A DNA stretch of 64,000 nucleotides from a virus, in IMG/VR virus record IMGVR_UViG_3300037258_000279, positions 1 through 64,000 of that record; one strand, 5' to 3'. Each line of letters begins with the position of its first letter. Positions within the stretch are counted from its first letter, which is position 1. The notes below the pieces were generated by a model. That model saw nothing but the letters and a program-made list of their open reading frames with translations. It was not told the DNA's origin and made no database searches. A program made the position numbers and the translations under genes. Shown here piece by piece: positions 38,919 through 44,661 of this stretch.

Positions 38919-38995
38919 TGGCGCACCCGGAGGGATTCGAACCCCCAACCTCTCGATCCGTAGTCGAGCGCTCGGTCCAGTCGAGCTGCGGGTGC
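38919..38995 (-). tRNA. tRNA-Arg(ACG)
   Basis: Acceptor GCACCCG/CGGGTGC, D-stem GCTC/GAGC, CCA encoded. Loop CTACGGA gives ACG, which is normally edited to ICG and reads CGT, CGC and CGA. Confidence 0.92.
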
Positions 38996-38999
38996 AATC

Positions 39000-39075
39000 T
39001 GGCGCCTCGTAGCGGATTCGAACCGCTGTCTCCGGAGTGAAGGTCCGGCCACCTAGCCGCTAGTAAGAACGAGGC
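39000..39075 (-). tRNA. tRNA-Glu(TTC), C33
   Basis: Acceptor GCCTCGT/ACGAGGC, CCA encoded. Stem CCGGA/TCCGG with loop CCTTCAC gives TTC. Position 33 is C instead of the usual T. Confidence 0.9.
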
Positions 39076-39079
39076 AATC

Positions 39080-39154
39080 TGGTAGGCGCGGGCGGGGTTG
39101 AACCGCCGACCTCCTGCGTGTCGAGCAAGCGATCTACCGCTGATCTACGCGCCC
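39080..39154 (-). tRNA. tRNA-Val(GAC), C33
   Basis: Acceptor GGGCGCG/CGCGCCT, CCA encoded, D-stem GATC/GATC. Stem CTTGC/GCAGG with loop TCGACAC gives GAC (codons GTC/GTT). Position 33 is C. Confidence 0.85.
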
Positions 39155-39158
39155 AAGC

Positions 39159-39233
39159 TGGTACCCCGCGACGGGATCGAACCGCCGACATCCTCGGTGT
39201 AAACGAAGCGCTCTACCTCTGAGCTAGCGGGGC
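39159..39233 (-). tRNA. tRNA-Val(TAC)
   Basis: Acceptor GCCCCGC/GCGGGGT, CCA encoded, D-stem GCTC/GAGC. Loop TTTACAC gives TAC (codons GTA/GTG). Confidence 0.9.
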
Positions 39234-39238
39234 ATGTT

Positions 39239-39315
39239 TGGTCGGAGTGAGTGGATTCGAACCACCGGCCCCAGCGTCCCGAACGCTGTGCTCTGCCATG
39301 CTGAGCTACACTCCG
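39239..39315 (-). tRNA. tRNA-Pro(CGG)
   Basis: Acceptor CGGAGTG/CACTCCG with the C1-G72 pair usual for Pro, CCA encoded. Stem CAGCG/CGCTG with loop TTCGGGA gives CGG (codon CCG). Confidence 0.92.
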
Positions 39316-39320
39316 TCATC

Positions 39321-39396
39321 TGGCGCTCTTGGTGAGGCTCGAACTCACAACCCCCGAACTAGGATTTCGGTGCTCGTCCGATCGAGCTGCAAGAGC
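39321..39396 (-). tRNA. tRNA-Arg(CCT)
   Basis: Acceptor GCTCTTG/CAAGAGC, CCA encoded, D-stem GCTC/GAGC. Stem CCGAA/TTCGG with loop ATCCTAG gives CCT (codon AGG). Confidence 0.92.
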
Positions 39397-39400
39397 AAAT

Positions 39401-39478
39401 TGGTGCGGGCGACAGGATTCGAACCTGCGACTTCCCGGTCCCAAACCGGGCGCTCTGGCCTGACTGAGCTACACCCAC
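39401..39478 (-). tRNA. tRNA-Pro(TGG)
   Basis: Acceptor GTGGGTG/CGCCCGC with two G-U pairs and G1-C72, CCA encoded. Stem CCCGG/CCGGG with loop TTTGGGA gives TGG (codons CCA/CCG). Confidence 0.9.
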
Positions 39479-39487
39479 GAACGAAAC

Positions 39488-39561
39488 TGGCGCTTCCAGT
39501 CGGGATCGAACCGGCGTTGACGGCGTGACAAGCCGCTCTCCTACCATTGGAGGATGGAAGC
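39488..39561 (-). tRNA. tRNA-Asp(GTC)
   Basis: Acceptor GCTTCCA/TGGAAGC, discriminator G, CCA encoded. Stem GCGGC/GCCGT with loop TTGTCAC gives GTC. Confidence 0.92.
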
Positions 39562-39570
39562 AAACGAATT

Positions 39571-39645
39571 TGGTGGGCTGCCAGGGACTCGAACCCTGAA
39601 CCTACGGATTAAGAGTCCGCTGCGCTACCATTGCGCCAGCAACCC
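39571..39645 (-). tRNA. tRNA-Lys(CTT)
   Basis: Acceptor GGGTTGC/GCAGCCC, D-stem GCGC/GCGC, CCA encoded. Stem GCGGA/TCCGT with loop CTCTTAA gives CTT (codon AAG). Confidence 0.92.
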
Positions 39646-39648
39646 GAT

Positions 39649-39724
39649 TGGTGGGCCAGTACGGGGTCGAACCGTCATCGGACGCTTATCAAGCGTCTGC
39701 TCGCAGCCGTTGAGCTACAGGCCC
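39649..39724 (-). tRNA. tRNA-Ile(GAT)
   Basis: Acceptor GGGCCTG/CTGGCCC with one T-T mismatch at 6-67, D-stem GCTC/GAGC, CCA encoded. Stem GACGC/GCGTC with loop TTGATAA gives GAT. Confidence 0.9.
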
Positions 39725-39725
39725 G

Positions 39726-39810
39726 TGGTGGGTCGGCGTGGTGTCGATCCACTCCCCCGCAGGGACGGGTTTTACAGACCCGCTGCCGGATCCGCCGGCT
39801 TTGCCTTCCC
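39726..39810 (-). tRNA. tRNA-Tyr(GTA), class II, imperfect acceptor
   Basis: 85 bases with a long variable arm, as expected for bacterial Tyr. Stem CGGGT/ACCCG with loop CTGTAAA gives GTA. The acceptor GGGAAGG/CCGACCC has two mismatches and the T-loop is ATCGACA instead of TTCGANN, so it may be partly degenerate. Confidence 0.75.
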
Positions 39811-39816
39811 GTGATC

Positions 39817-39891
39817 TGGTGCCCGGTGACGGATTTGAACCGCCGGCCTCTCCCTTACCGAGGGATTGCACTGCCGCTGTGCTAACCGGGC
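39817..39891 (-). tRNA. tRNA-Thr(GGT), C33
   Basis: Acceptor GCCCGGT/ACCGGGC, CCA encoded. Loop TCGGTAA closed by three G-C pairs gives GGT (codons ACC/ACT). Position 33 is C. Confidence 0.88.
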
Positions 39892-39896
39892 ATACC

Positions 39897-39988
39897 TGGC
39901 GGTGCCGGAGGGATTCGAACCCTCGGGCCGGCTTTCACCGGCCAACGGTTTAGCAAACCGCCGCCTTCGGCCACTCGGCCACAGCACC
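39897..39988 (-). tRNA. tRNA-Ser(GCT)
   Basis: Class II with a long variable arm, acceptor GGTGCTG/CGGCACC, discriminator G, CCA encoded. Loop TTGCTAA gives GCT (codons AGC/AGT). Confidence 0.92.
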
Positions 39989-39992
39989 ATGT

Positions 39993-40082
39993 TGGAGGAA
40001 CGTGATGGCATCGAACCATCAGCCGCTCGCGCGGCGCCCCGGGTTTCAGAGCCGGTGAAGGAGCCAACCTTCGGCACGTTCC
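39993..40082 (-). tRNA. tRNA-Ser(TGA), C33
   Basis: Class II with long variable arm, acceptor GGAACGT/ACGTTCC, CCA encoded, discriminator T. Loop TCTGAAA gives TGA (codon TCA). Position 33 is C and pair 31-39 is C-C. Confidence 0.85.
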
Positions 40083-40085
40083 AAT

Positions 40086-40173
40086 TGGCGGTTGGGGTGA
40101 GATTCGAACTCACGGTGCCCGTAGGCACTCCGGGTTTCGGGTCCGGCGCAATCGGCCACTCTGCCACCCAACC
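40086..40173 (-). tRNA. tRNA-Ser(CGA), C33
   Basis: Class II with long variable arm, acceptor GGTTGGG/CCCAACC, discriminator G, CCA encoded. Loop CCCGAAA gives CGA (codon TCG). Position 33 is C; pair 31-39 is A-C. Confidence 0.88.
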
Positions 40174-40182
40174 AAACGAATC

Positions 40183-40272
40183 TGGCGGACGGTGAAGGAT
40201 TCGAACCTTCGGTGCCCAGAACGGGCACGCCGCGATTCCAACGCGGTGCAATCGCCACTCTGCCAACCGTCC
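40183..40272 (-). tRNA. tRNA-Ser(GGA)
   Basis: Class II, acceptor GGACGGT/ACCGTCC, discriminator G, CCA encoded. Stem CCGCG/CGCGG with loop TTGGAAT gives GGA (codons TCC/TCT). Fourth Ser tRNA in a row. Confidence 0.92.
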
Positions 40273-40276
40273 GAAC

Positions 40277-40360
40277 TGGTGTCCCCGGGGAGAGTCGAAC
40301 TCCCACGCCGCGAGGCACAGGCACCTCAAGCCTGCGCGTCTACCATTCCGCCACGAGGAC
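40277..40360 (-). tRNA. tRNA-Leu(GAG)
   Basis: Class II with long variable arm, acceptor GTCCTCG/CGGGGAC, discriminator A, CCA encoded. Stem CAGGC/GCCTG with loop TTGAGGT gives GAG (codons CTC/CTT). Confidence 0.92.
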
Positions 40361-40365
40361 AATTT

Positions 40366-40450
40366 TGGTGCGAGCCGGGAGAGTCGAACTCCCATGTCTT
40401 GCGACACTCGGTCCTGAGCCGAGCGCGTCTGCCTATTCCGCCAGGCTCGC
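40366..40450 (-). tRNA. tRNA-Leu(CAG)
   Basis: Class II, acceptor GCGAGCC/GGCTCGC, discriminator A, CCA encoded. Stem CTCGG/CCGAG with loop CTCAGGA gives CAG (codon CTG). Confidence 0.92.
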
Positions 40451-40456
40451 GTGATC

Positions 40457-40532
40457 TGGTGCGGGCATCGGGAGTCGAACCCAATGGAAGCCAGGGTTTA
40501 GGCCCGGCCGCGTCACCGTGCGCCATGCCCGC
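40457..40532 (-). tRNA. tRNA, class I with anticodon TAA (Leu) or shifted CTA; C33
   Basis: 76 bases, acceptor GCGGGCA/TGCCCGC, discriminator A, CCA encoded. Stem CCGGG/CCTGG with loop CCTAAAC gives TAA (Leu, TTA), but with only a short variable loop, unlike tRNA-Leu. One base shifted it would read CTA, an amber suppressor. Position 33 is C. Identity uncertain. Confidence 0.75.
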
Positions 40533-40536
40533 ATAT

Positions 40537-40612
40537 TGGCGTCCCGCGGGGGAATTGAACCCGCCGTTTCCCGAGTGAGAGTCGGGGTTCCTGACCGCTA
40601 GAAGAGCGGGAC
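40537..40612 (-). tRNA. tRNA-Glu(CTC)
   Basis: Acceptor GTCCCGC/GCGGGAC, discriminator G, CCA encoded. Stem CCCGA/TCGGG with loop CTCTCAC gives CTC (codon GAG). Confidence 0.9.
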
Positions 40613-40617
40613 ATGGT

Positions 40618-40693
40618 TGGCTGCGGCGGAACGGATTCGAACCTTCGACCTGCGCGCTCAAAACGCGCTGCTCTACCGCTGAGCTACGCCGCA
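40618..40693 (-). tRNA. tRNA-Gln(TTG)
   Basis: Acceptor TGCGGCG/CGCCGCA with T1-A72, CCA encoded. Stem GCGCG/CGCGC with loop TTTTGAG gives TTG (codons CAA/CAG). One A-G mismatch in the T-stem. Confidence 0.9.
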
Positions 40694-40699
40694 ACAAAT

Positions 40700-40773
40700 T
40701 GGCAGGGCGGCTCGGATTCGAACCGAGGCGAACGGAGTCAGAGTCCGTTATGCTGCCGTTACATCACCGCCCA
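40700..40773 (-). tRNA. tRNA-Gln(CTG)
   Basis: T1 as in other Gln tRNAs but facing T72 (mismatch), otherwise six G-C pairs in the acceptor; CCA encoded. Stem ACGGA/TCCGT with loop CTCTGAC gives CTG (codon CAG). Confidence 0.88.
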
Positions 40774-40780
40774 TCAAAAC

Positions 40781-40855
40781 TGGTGCCGGTAGAGAGGATT
40801 GAACTCCCGACCTTCGCATTACAAATGCACTGCTCTGCCGCTGAGCTATACCGGC
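40781..40855 (-). tRNA. tRNA-Thr(TGT)
   Basis: Acceptor GCCGGTA/TACCGGC, D-stem GCTC/GAGC, CCA encoded. Loop TTTGTAA gives TGT (codons ACA/ACG). It abuts tRNA-His with no spacer. Confidence 0.9.
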
Positions 40856-40931
40856 TGGGGTGAGTAGTGGGGATCGAACCCACGAATGATCGGTTCACAG
40901 CCGACCGCGTTAGCCACTTCGCCATACCCAC
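40856..40931 (-). tRNA. tRNA-His(GTG)
   Basis: Acceptor GTGGGTA/TACTCAC, discriminator C and a G just before position 1, both typical of His, with CCA encoded. Stem GTCGG/CCGAT with loop CTGTGAA gives GTG. Confidence 0.92.
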
Positions 40932-41020
40932 CACGAAAATGCTACCCGGTGGTCTTGCCTTGAAACGACGCCCCACGCGTGAGACGGACAGGTATCGAAA
41001 CCTGCATCACCGGGTTCTTT
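40932..41020 (-). other. tRNA 3'-half remnant between tRNA-Cys and tRNA-His
   Basis: About 89 bases contain a T-arm-like GCAGGTTTCGATACCTGT sequence and a possible acceptor strand after it, but no D- or anticodon arm before the tRNA-Cys CCA end. Probably the remains of a tRNA gene that lost its 5' half. Confidence 0.4.
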
Positions 41021-41094
41021 TGGAGGTGCGCCGCGGAGTCGAACCGCGATTGCGGGATTTGCAGTCCCGAGCCTAGCCGTTCGGCCAGCGCACC
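41021..41094 (-). tRNA. tRNA-Cys(GCA)
   Basis: Acceptor GGTGCGC/GCGCACC, discriminator T, CCA encoded. Stem CGGGA/TCCCG with loop CTGCAAA gives GCA. Confidence 0.92.
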
Positions 41095-41098
41095 AATC

Positions 41099-41174
41099 TG
41101 GCACCGGGGGAGGGATTCGAACTCTCGACACGCGGTTTTGGAGACCGCTGCTCTAGCCACTGAGCTACCCCGGT
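41099..41174 (-). tRNA. tRNA-Trp(CCA)
   Basis: Acceptor ACCGGGG/CCCCGGT, discriminator G, CCA encoded. Stem GCGGT/ACCGC with loop CTCCAAA gives CCA (codon TGG). The HNH gene stop lies only a few bases upstream of its 5' end. Confidence 0.92.
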
Positions 41175-41177
41175 AGA

Positions 41178-41771
41178 TCAATAAACTCCGTTCCTGCTGT
41201 CGGTGCGAAGCCATTTTCTGACGGCCGCTTCTGATACGCCATATCTCGCGGCGACTTTGACTCGAGATGCCCGCACCACCATTTCCCGAAGCCGCTTTCC
41301 TTCGGGTCTGTCCGGGACCTTAGCTTTAGCCTGAGACCGACATCGATTGCTGCAAAACTTTAAGCCGGCTCGCAAAGGGGCGCCGCACTTTTCGCATGCT
41401 GCCCCATCGTCACGCGGGAGGGTCGCAATGTTCCTTCTCGTGACGCGACCATTACGCATAGATAGCGGGATTGTTGCCTCGTCAAAGCGCCGAATATTGT
41501 CTGGGATTCTGGTGCTCCCCTCATGCACCTCGTCGTGGCAGTTGTGACATAGCATCACACATTTTCTTGCCTCGTCCGCGACCCGCTTCCATGATCGCGG
41601 GACACCGTTGGACGCCATGCTAAATTTTTTCTGCGCCGGCTCGACGTGATGGAACGTCAAGGCGCGCATCGACTTCGCGTAACCGCAAATTCCACAACGG
41701 CCGCCGAACGCGACGACGAGCTTTTCTTTCATTCGTTGCCGCCAACGAACGACCGCAGCGCCACCGCTCAT
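41178..41771 (-). CDS. HNH homing-type endonuclease inside the tRNA array
   Basis: 197 residues; start at 41771 (MSGGAAVVRWRQ) because a longer frame would run through tRNA-Asn. HNH core: CGICGYAKSMRALTFHHVEP, then CVMLCHNCHDEVHEG. A CxxC/CxxxC zinc motif follows (CEKCG, CSNRC) and a C-terminal helix-turn-helix (VAARYGVSEAAVRKWL). Such free-standing nucleases are mobile and often sit within tRNA arrays. It starts 2 bases from the CCA end of tRNA-Asn and ends 3 bases before tRNA-Trp. Confidence 0.8.
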   Translation of the reverse strand: MSGGAAVVRWRQRMKEKLVVAFGGRCGICGYAKSMRALTFHHVEPAQKKFSMASNGVPRSWKRVADEARKCVMLCHNCHDEVHEGSTRIPDNIRRFDEATIPLSMRNGRVTRRNIATLPRDDGAACEKCGAPLRAGLKFCSNRCRSQAKAKVPDRPEGKRLREMVVRASRVKVAARYGVSEAAVRKWLRTDSRNGVY

Positions 41772-41773
41772 TT

Positions 41774-41848
41774 TGGCTCCCCGAGCTGGACTCGAACCAG
41801 CGACCTGCCGCTTAACAGGCGGTTGTTCTACCACTGAACTACCGGGGA
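41774..41848 (-). tRNA. tRNA-Asn(GTT)
   Basis: Acceptor TCCCCGG/TCGGGGA, D-stem GTTC/GAAC, CCA encoded. Loop CTGTTAA gives GTT. First tRNA on the far side of the HNH gene. Confidence 0.92.
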
Positions 41849-41957
41849 AAAAACTGAAAGAGAGTTGCCGAAGCTCCCACTGCCCGGGCTTTTCCGCGCG
41901 GGTTCGCCACACGATTTCTCGCTGGCGTGGCCCCGACGGACGGCTGCCCGTGTCGGA

Positions 41958-42032
41958 TGGAGCGGGCGACGAGAATCGAACTCGCGACATTCTGCTTGGA
42001 AGGCAGAAGCTCTACCCCTGAGCTACACCCGC
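41958..42032 (-). tRNA. tRNA-Gly(TCC)
   Basis: Acceptor GCGGGTG/CGCCCGC, discriminator T, CCA encoded, D-stem GCTC/GAGC. Loop CTTCCAA gives TCC (codons GGA/GGG). Confidence 0.92.
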
Positions 42033-42106
42033 AATCTTGTGCTCGCCCCGGTCGGCGCTGTCGTGAACAGCATGGAGTGACTTGGCCACAACCGACCGGG
42101 ACGAAT

Positions 42107-42182
42107 TGGTGCCGAAGAGTGGAATCGAACCACTGACACCCACGCCTTCAACGTAGTGCTCTACCTGCTGAGCTACTTCGGC
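42107..42182 (-). tRNA. tRNA-Phe(GAA)
   Basis: Acceptor GCCGAAG/CTTCGGC, discriminator A, CCA encoded. Stem CTACG/CGTGG with loop TTGAAGG gives GAA. The 236 bases beyond it, up to tRNA-fMet, hold no clear gene. Confidence 0.92.
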
Positions 42183-42418
42183 AAATTTCTCGGGGCTGGA
42201 TTTGTCATTCCTCCGTTCCTTGCTAGCAGGGGGAGTCGCAGATACCAGCATACAGGATTGCGGCACAGCCACCTTTAGGCTGGCGCTACCAGCCGCTGCG
42301 TCCTTGGTGTTTGGACGACCCGAGAATCTTCCGGCGACCGGACCAAGTTCTCATGCAGGAGATCCCGCCAAGGTCCGAACATTTGCATCATTGACGCCTT
42401 AGGGGCGTACCGCCGAGT

Positions 42419-42495
42419 TGGTTGCGCTGGCCGGCAATCGAAGCCGGCGACCTTCGGGTTATGGACCCGACGAGCTACCTCTGCTCCACAGCGCG
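42419..42495 (-). tRNA. Initiator tRNA-fMet(CAT), C33
   Basis: Shows bacterial initiator features: C1 opposite A72, three G-C pairs (GGG/CCC) closing the anticodon stem, and a body close to E. coli tRNA-fMet (TGGAGCAG, GTAGCTCGTCGGG). CCA encoded. The loop is TCCATAA, so position 33 is C instead of T, with anticodon CAT. Phage-encoded initiator tRNAs are unusual. Confidence 0.92.
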
Positions 42496-42500
42496 TCAAA

Positions 42501-42576
42501 TGGTGGCAGGGGTGGGAGTCGAACCCGACGACCTGAGCGTTATGAGCGCACCGATCTACCGCTGATCTACCCTGCT
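42501..42576 (-). tRNA. tRNA-Met(CAT), elongator or Ile2 type
   Basis: Loop CTCATAA gives CAT. The acceptor AGCAGGG/CCCTGCC has a 1-72 A-C mismatch; CCA encoded. Whether it is elongator Met or a lysidine-modified Ile(CAT) cannot be told from the anticodon alone. Confidence 0.85.
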
Positions 42577-42583
42577 ATCGAAT

Positions 42584-42658
42584 TGGAGCGGGCAATGGGA
42601 GTCGAACCCACGACCTCAACCTTGGCAAGGTTGCGCTCTGCCCCTGAGCTATGCCCGC
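42584..42658 (-). tRNA. tRNA-Gly(GCC)
   Basis: Acceptor GCGGGCA/TGCCCGC, discriminator T, CCA encoded. Stem CAACC/GGTTG with loop TTGCCAA gives GCC (codons GGC/GGT). Confidence 0.92.
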
Positions 42659-42662
42659 AAAT

Positions 42663-42738
42663 TGGTGGAGGTAGAGGGACTCGAACCCACGACATCCTGC
42701 TTGCAAAACAGGCGCTCTCCCAACTGAGCTATACCCCC
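42663..42738 (-). tRNA. tRNA-Ala(TGC)
   Basis: Acceptor GGGGGTA/TACCTCC carries the G3-U70 pair that identifies Ala, discriminator A, CCA encoded. Stem CCTGT/GCAGG with loop TTTGCAA gives TGC. First gene of the array in the direction of transcription. Confidence 0.92.
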
Positions 42739-43175
42739 GGAAAAAATCTGGCGCATCTGGCTTTCAAGGGACCACCGGATCGCCCGGCCGTCTTCCTAGT
42801 GGTGTGGCCCGGCGCACGCGGCGCCAGTTGTCCCGATGCAGAGCCGGGGAAGGTCGAACCAGACCTTGCTTGCCGGTGGTCTACAACCCCTACGCCTTCG
42901 ACAAACCAATAACGAAAAAACCTCCCGCGGTTTCCCGGGGAGGCTCTTCGATCTTTCGATCTGATCCGAGTATTTATTTCTCGGACGAAGCCTCCCTGCG
43001 GGCGGGTTGCCGCTGCGCGCTATTACCCATCGGGTGATGGATAAAGGACGTGCGCGACCACCCGAATGTTTCGGATAGTTTCGCTCGCAGATTTGAGGCC
43101 GTTAAGAGCATGGCGGGAAACCTAGTGTCTACCGACCGACTTGTAAAGGGGGTTTCTCGCGATATTTTTTACGAA
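42739..43175. other. Intergenic region between lysis genes and tRNA array
   Basis: About 440 bases with no supported gene. It contains the terminator at 42914-42943 and a second hairpin (TCCGAG/CTCGGA) at 42966-42986 on the leftward strand. A promoter for the tRNA array would be expected downstream of the terminator, but none is clear by eye. Confidence 0.55.
42914..42943 (-). terminator. Terminator ending the structural/lysis operon
   Basis: Leftward CCTCCC pairs with GGGAGG around CGGGAAACCGC, with extra pairs inside, followed by TTTTTTCG. It lies after the endolysin gene and before the tRNA array, so the tRNAs are probably transcribed separately. Confidence 0.75.
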
Positions 43176-43601
43176 CTATTTCACGTTGGCGAAAAACATG
43201 GTGCTGCCTTGTTTCCCCGTCATTGTGGCACCTTGCGTCCATGCCGGCGCCGCGATGGTATCGGCGTAGAAATTGACGGCACCGCCGGTCGGATCCCCCT
43301 CGCCCGCCACCACCGCCGCCAAGACTTCATCGTAGGCTGCGAGCGCGTCGAGGATCACCGGATCGTCGGGTGCTTTCGCGGCCACGCGTTCGAGATTGGC
43401 ATTGTCTGCCGAATCCGCGTTCCATTCGCTGAACTGCATGCGCTTCAGACACACCGCCGCTGGCGTCGAGCCATAGCGCGCCGGATTGATCTGAGCACGA
43501 TTGAAGATCACCCAGACGATCCAGCGCCGTGCCGTTGGGTCATTCTCTTCGCATGCCGCCGTGATGGCGCACACGATGCGATCGGCAAAGCCCGTGTTCA
43601 T
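43176..43601 (-). CDS. SleB-type cell-wall hydrolase (endolysin)
   Basis: 141 residues. VIFNRAQINPARYG, then CLKRMQFSEWN and GAVNFYADTIAAPAW ending GSTMFF follow the SleB/Hydrolase_2 pattern, in which the family cleaves peptidoglycan (amidase or transglycosylase action). Small and with no signal peptide, so it would need a holin to reach the wall. It is encoded by overlap with a small membrane protein upstream, which could be that holin. A good candidate for the lysis enzyme. Confidence 0.75.
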   Translation of the reverse strand: MNTGFADRIVCAITAACEENDPTARRWIVWVIFNRAQINPARYGSTPAAVCLKRMQFSEWNADSADNANLERVAAKAPDDPVILDALAAYDEVLAAVVAGEGDPTGGAVNFYADTIAAPAWTQGATMTGKQGSTMFFANVK

Positions 43602-43978
43602 ATGCGTGCCGGCCTGTTCTGGCCGAGGTCGGTATTCTTGAGCGCCAGAACCAGAATCTCGTCGAAGCGCTCGCGCAGGGCGTTCAGCGCCACCGTCTGG
43701 TCGCGCATGCCGAACTCAAGGCGAGTGATATCGCCATCGAGATCGTCCCGGCGCACGTAGTTGTCTTTCACGGCCGATATCTCGTTGCGGGCGATGTTGA
43801 ATTTGCCGTCAAGAGAGGTCGCTACTCCTTCGATCTTCTCGAGCAATATTTGTTCGCCCTTTTCGCGGCGTTCGTCAACGCGGTTGATGTACGCGATGAG
43901 ACGCCACGCCACCGTTCCAAGCGTACCGGCACCAGTCCCGACCAGCGCCACAAGCGCTATGATTTCGCCGGCTCCCAT
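43598..43978 (-). CDS. Holin- or spanin-like membrane protein
   Basis: 126 residues. N-terminal hydrophobic helix (IIALVALVGTGAGTLGTVAW, residues 5-24), then a long helical, charged coiled-coil-like region (about 30-120). The layout is that of DUF2730-like or other small phage lysis-associated membrane proteins. Its stop overlaps the endolysin start as ATGA, supporting a holin or anchor role. Which one is not certain. Confidence 0.65.
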   Translation of the reverse strand: MGAGEIIALVALVGTGAGTLGTVAWRLIAYINRVDERREKGEQILLEKIEGVATSLDGKFNIARNEISAVKDNYVRRDDLDGDITRLEFGMRDQTVALNALRERFDEILVLALKNTDLGQNRPARI

Positions 43979-44015
43979 CTCTTATTCTCCCAATCGATGG
44001 TTCGGGCCCAATAAG

Positions 44016-44041
44016 CAGGTGAGGCGATTAAGCCCCACCTG
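44016..44041 (-). terminator. Hairpin, possible weak terminator
   Basis: On the leftward strand CAGGTGGGGC pairs with GCCTCACCTG, including one G-U pair, with loop TTAATC and CTTATT after it. It lies between the secreted-protein gene at 44066 and the lysis genes, where it could tune their relative amounts. Confidence 0.45.
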
Positions 44042-44065
44042 TTCTCGGCGATCAGACTGGAAGTG

Positions 44066-44566
44066 TTAGGGTGCGAAGTAGGCCGCGACGCGGATGCACT
44101 CGATCAGGTGGTTTTCCTGAGCCGATGGAACGAACGTCACGGCAACGCCGGCCGCCGCGCTTTTGAGAGGCGTGGCGTAGGTTTCCGCGAGCTGGCGGAA
44201 GGTGCCGTTGGCACCGGCCGTCGGAACCAGCGTCGCCAACGACCAGAACGGGGCGCCGGTGATGTTGGTGGTCGACAGCGTCGAAACCTGCGTGACGCCG
44301 GTGACATCCGCGGTCAGATCGATATAGACGCCGGTGATGTAGACATACTGTCCGCCAGGCGGCGTGATGGTGACGGTAGCGTTGGCCGCCGTGGTATTGA
44401 CGGTCGCGCAGGTGGTGGCGCCGCCGAGCGGCCCATAGAGGCCGGTTGCCGCATCGGCGCGTGTGCCGGTTTGCTGGACGGCGGGCGCCTGTTGTGCACT
44501 TGCAAAGCCGATTGCCGAGATCGCCAGGAGCCCGGCAAGGGCCAGAGACTTGAAGAACCGAGTCAT
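44066..44566 (-). CDS. Exported protein with signal peptide (166 aa)
   Basis: Residues 1-25 (MTRFFKSLALAGLLAIS, then IGFASA) are a Sec signal peptide with an AxA-like cut site. The mature part is Thr/Ala/Gly-rich and beta-like (ITPPGGQYVYITGVYI). No family recognised. A second signal-peptide protein is encoded just upstream at 44655. Phage-encoded exported proteins may coat or change the cell surface. Confidence 0.6.
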   Translation of the reverse strand: MTRFFKSLALAGLLAISAIGFASAQQAPAVQQTGTRADAATGLYGPLGGATTCATVNTTAANATVTITPPGGQYVYITGVYIDLTADVTGVTQVSTLSTTNITGAPFWSLATLVPTAGANGTFRQLAETYATPLKSAAAGVAVTFVPSAQENHLIECIRVAAYFAP

Positions 44567-44661
44567 CTCTTAGTCCTCATTGACGCGCCGGGCTGTTTTG
44601 GCATCGCCGCGTCGATCCGACGCGCAATCTCGTCGCAGCGATGTTCATGACGGGTCAGCAA
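44563..44661 (-). CDS. Possible 32-aa peptide linking two exported-protein genes
   Basis: A TTG-started frame (MLTRHEHRCDEIARRID) that overlaps both neighbours: its stop runs into the ATG at 44566 and its start lies over the end of the gene before. The product is helical and basic. The exact nesting suggests translational coupling more than a separate function. Confidence 0.4.
   Translation of the reverse strand: MLTRHEHRCDEIARRIDAAMPKQPGASMRTKR

Noticed and set aside
42275-42391. 38-residue leftward frame in the gap between tRNA-Phe and tRNA-fMet
   Set aside because: No ribosome-binding site or coupling, and it lies within an otherwise RNA-coding array; too weak to list as a gene.
38520-42738. 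Long repeated rightward frames in the tRNA array rich in RTRNRTRDSN-type phrases
   Set aside because: They are read across the complement of tRNA genes; the shared T-arm sequence gives the repeated residues. No protein is coded.
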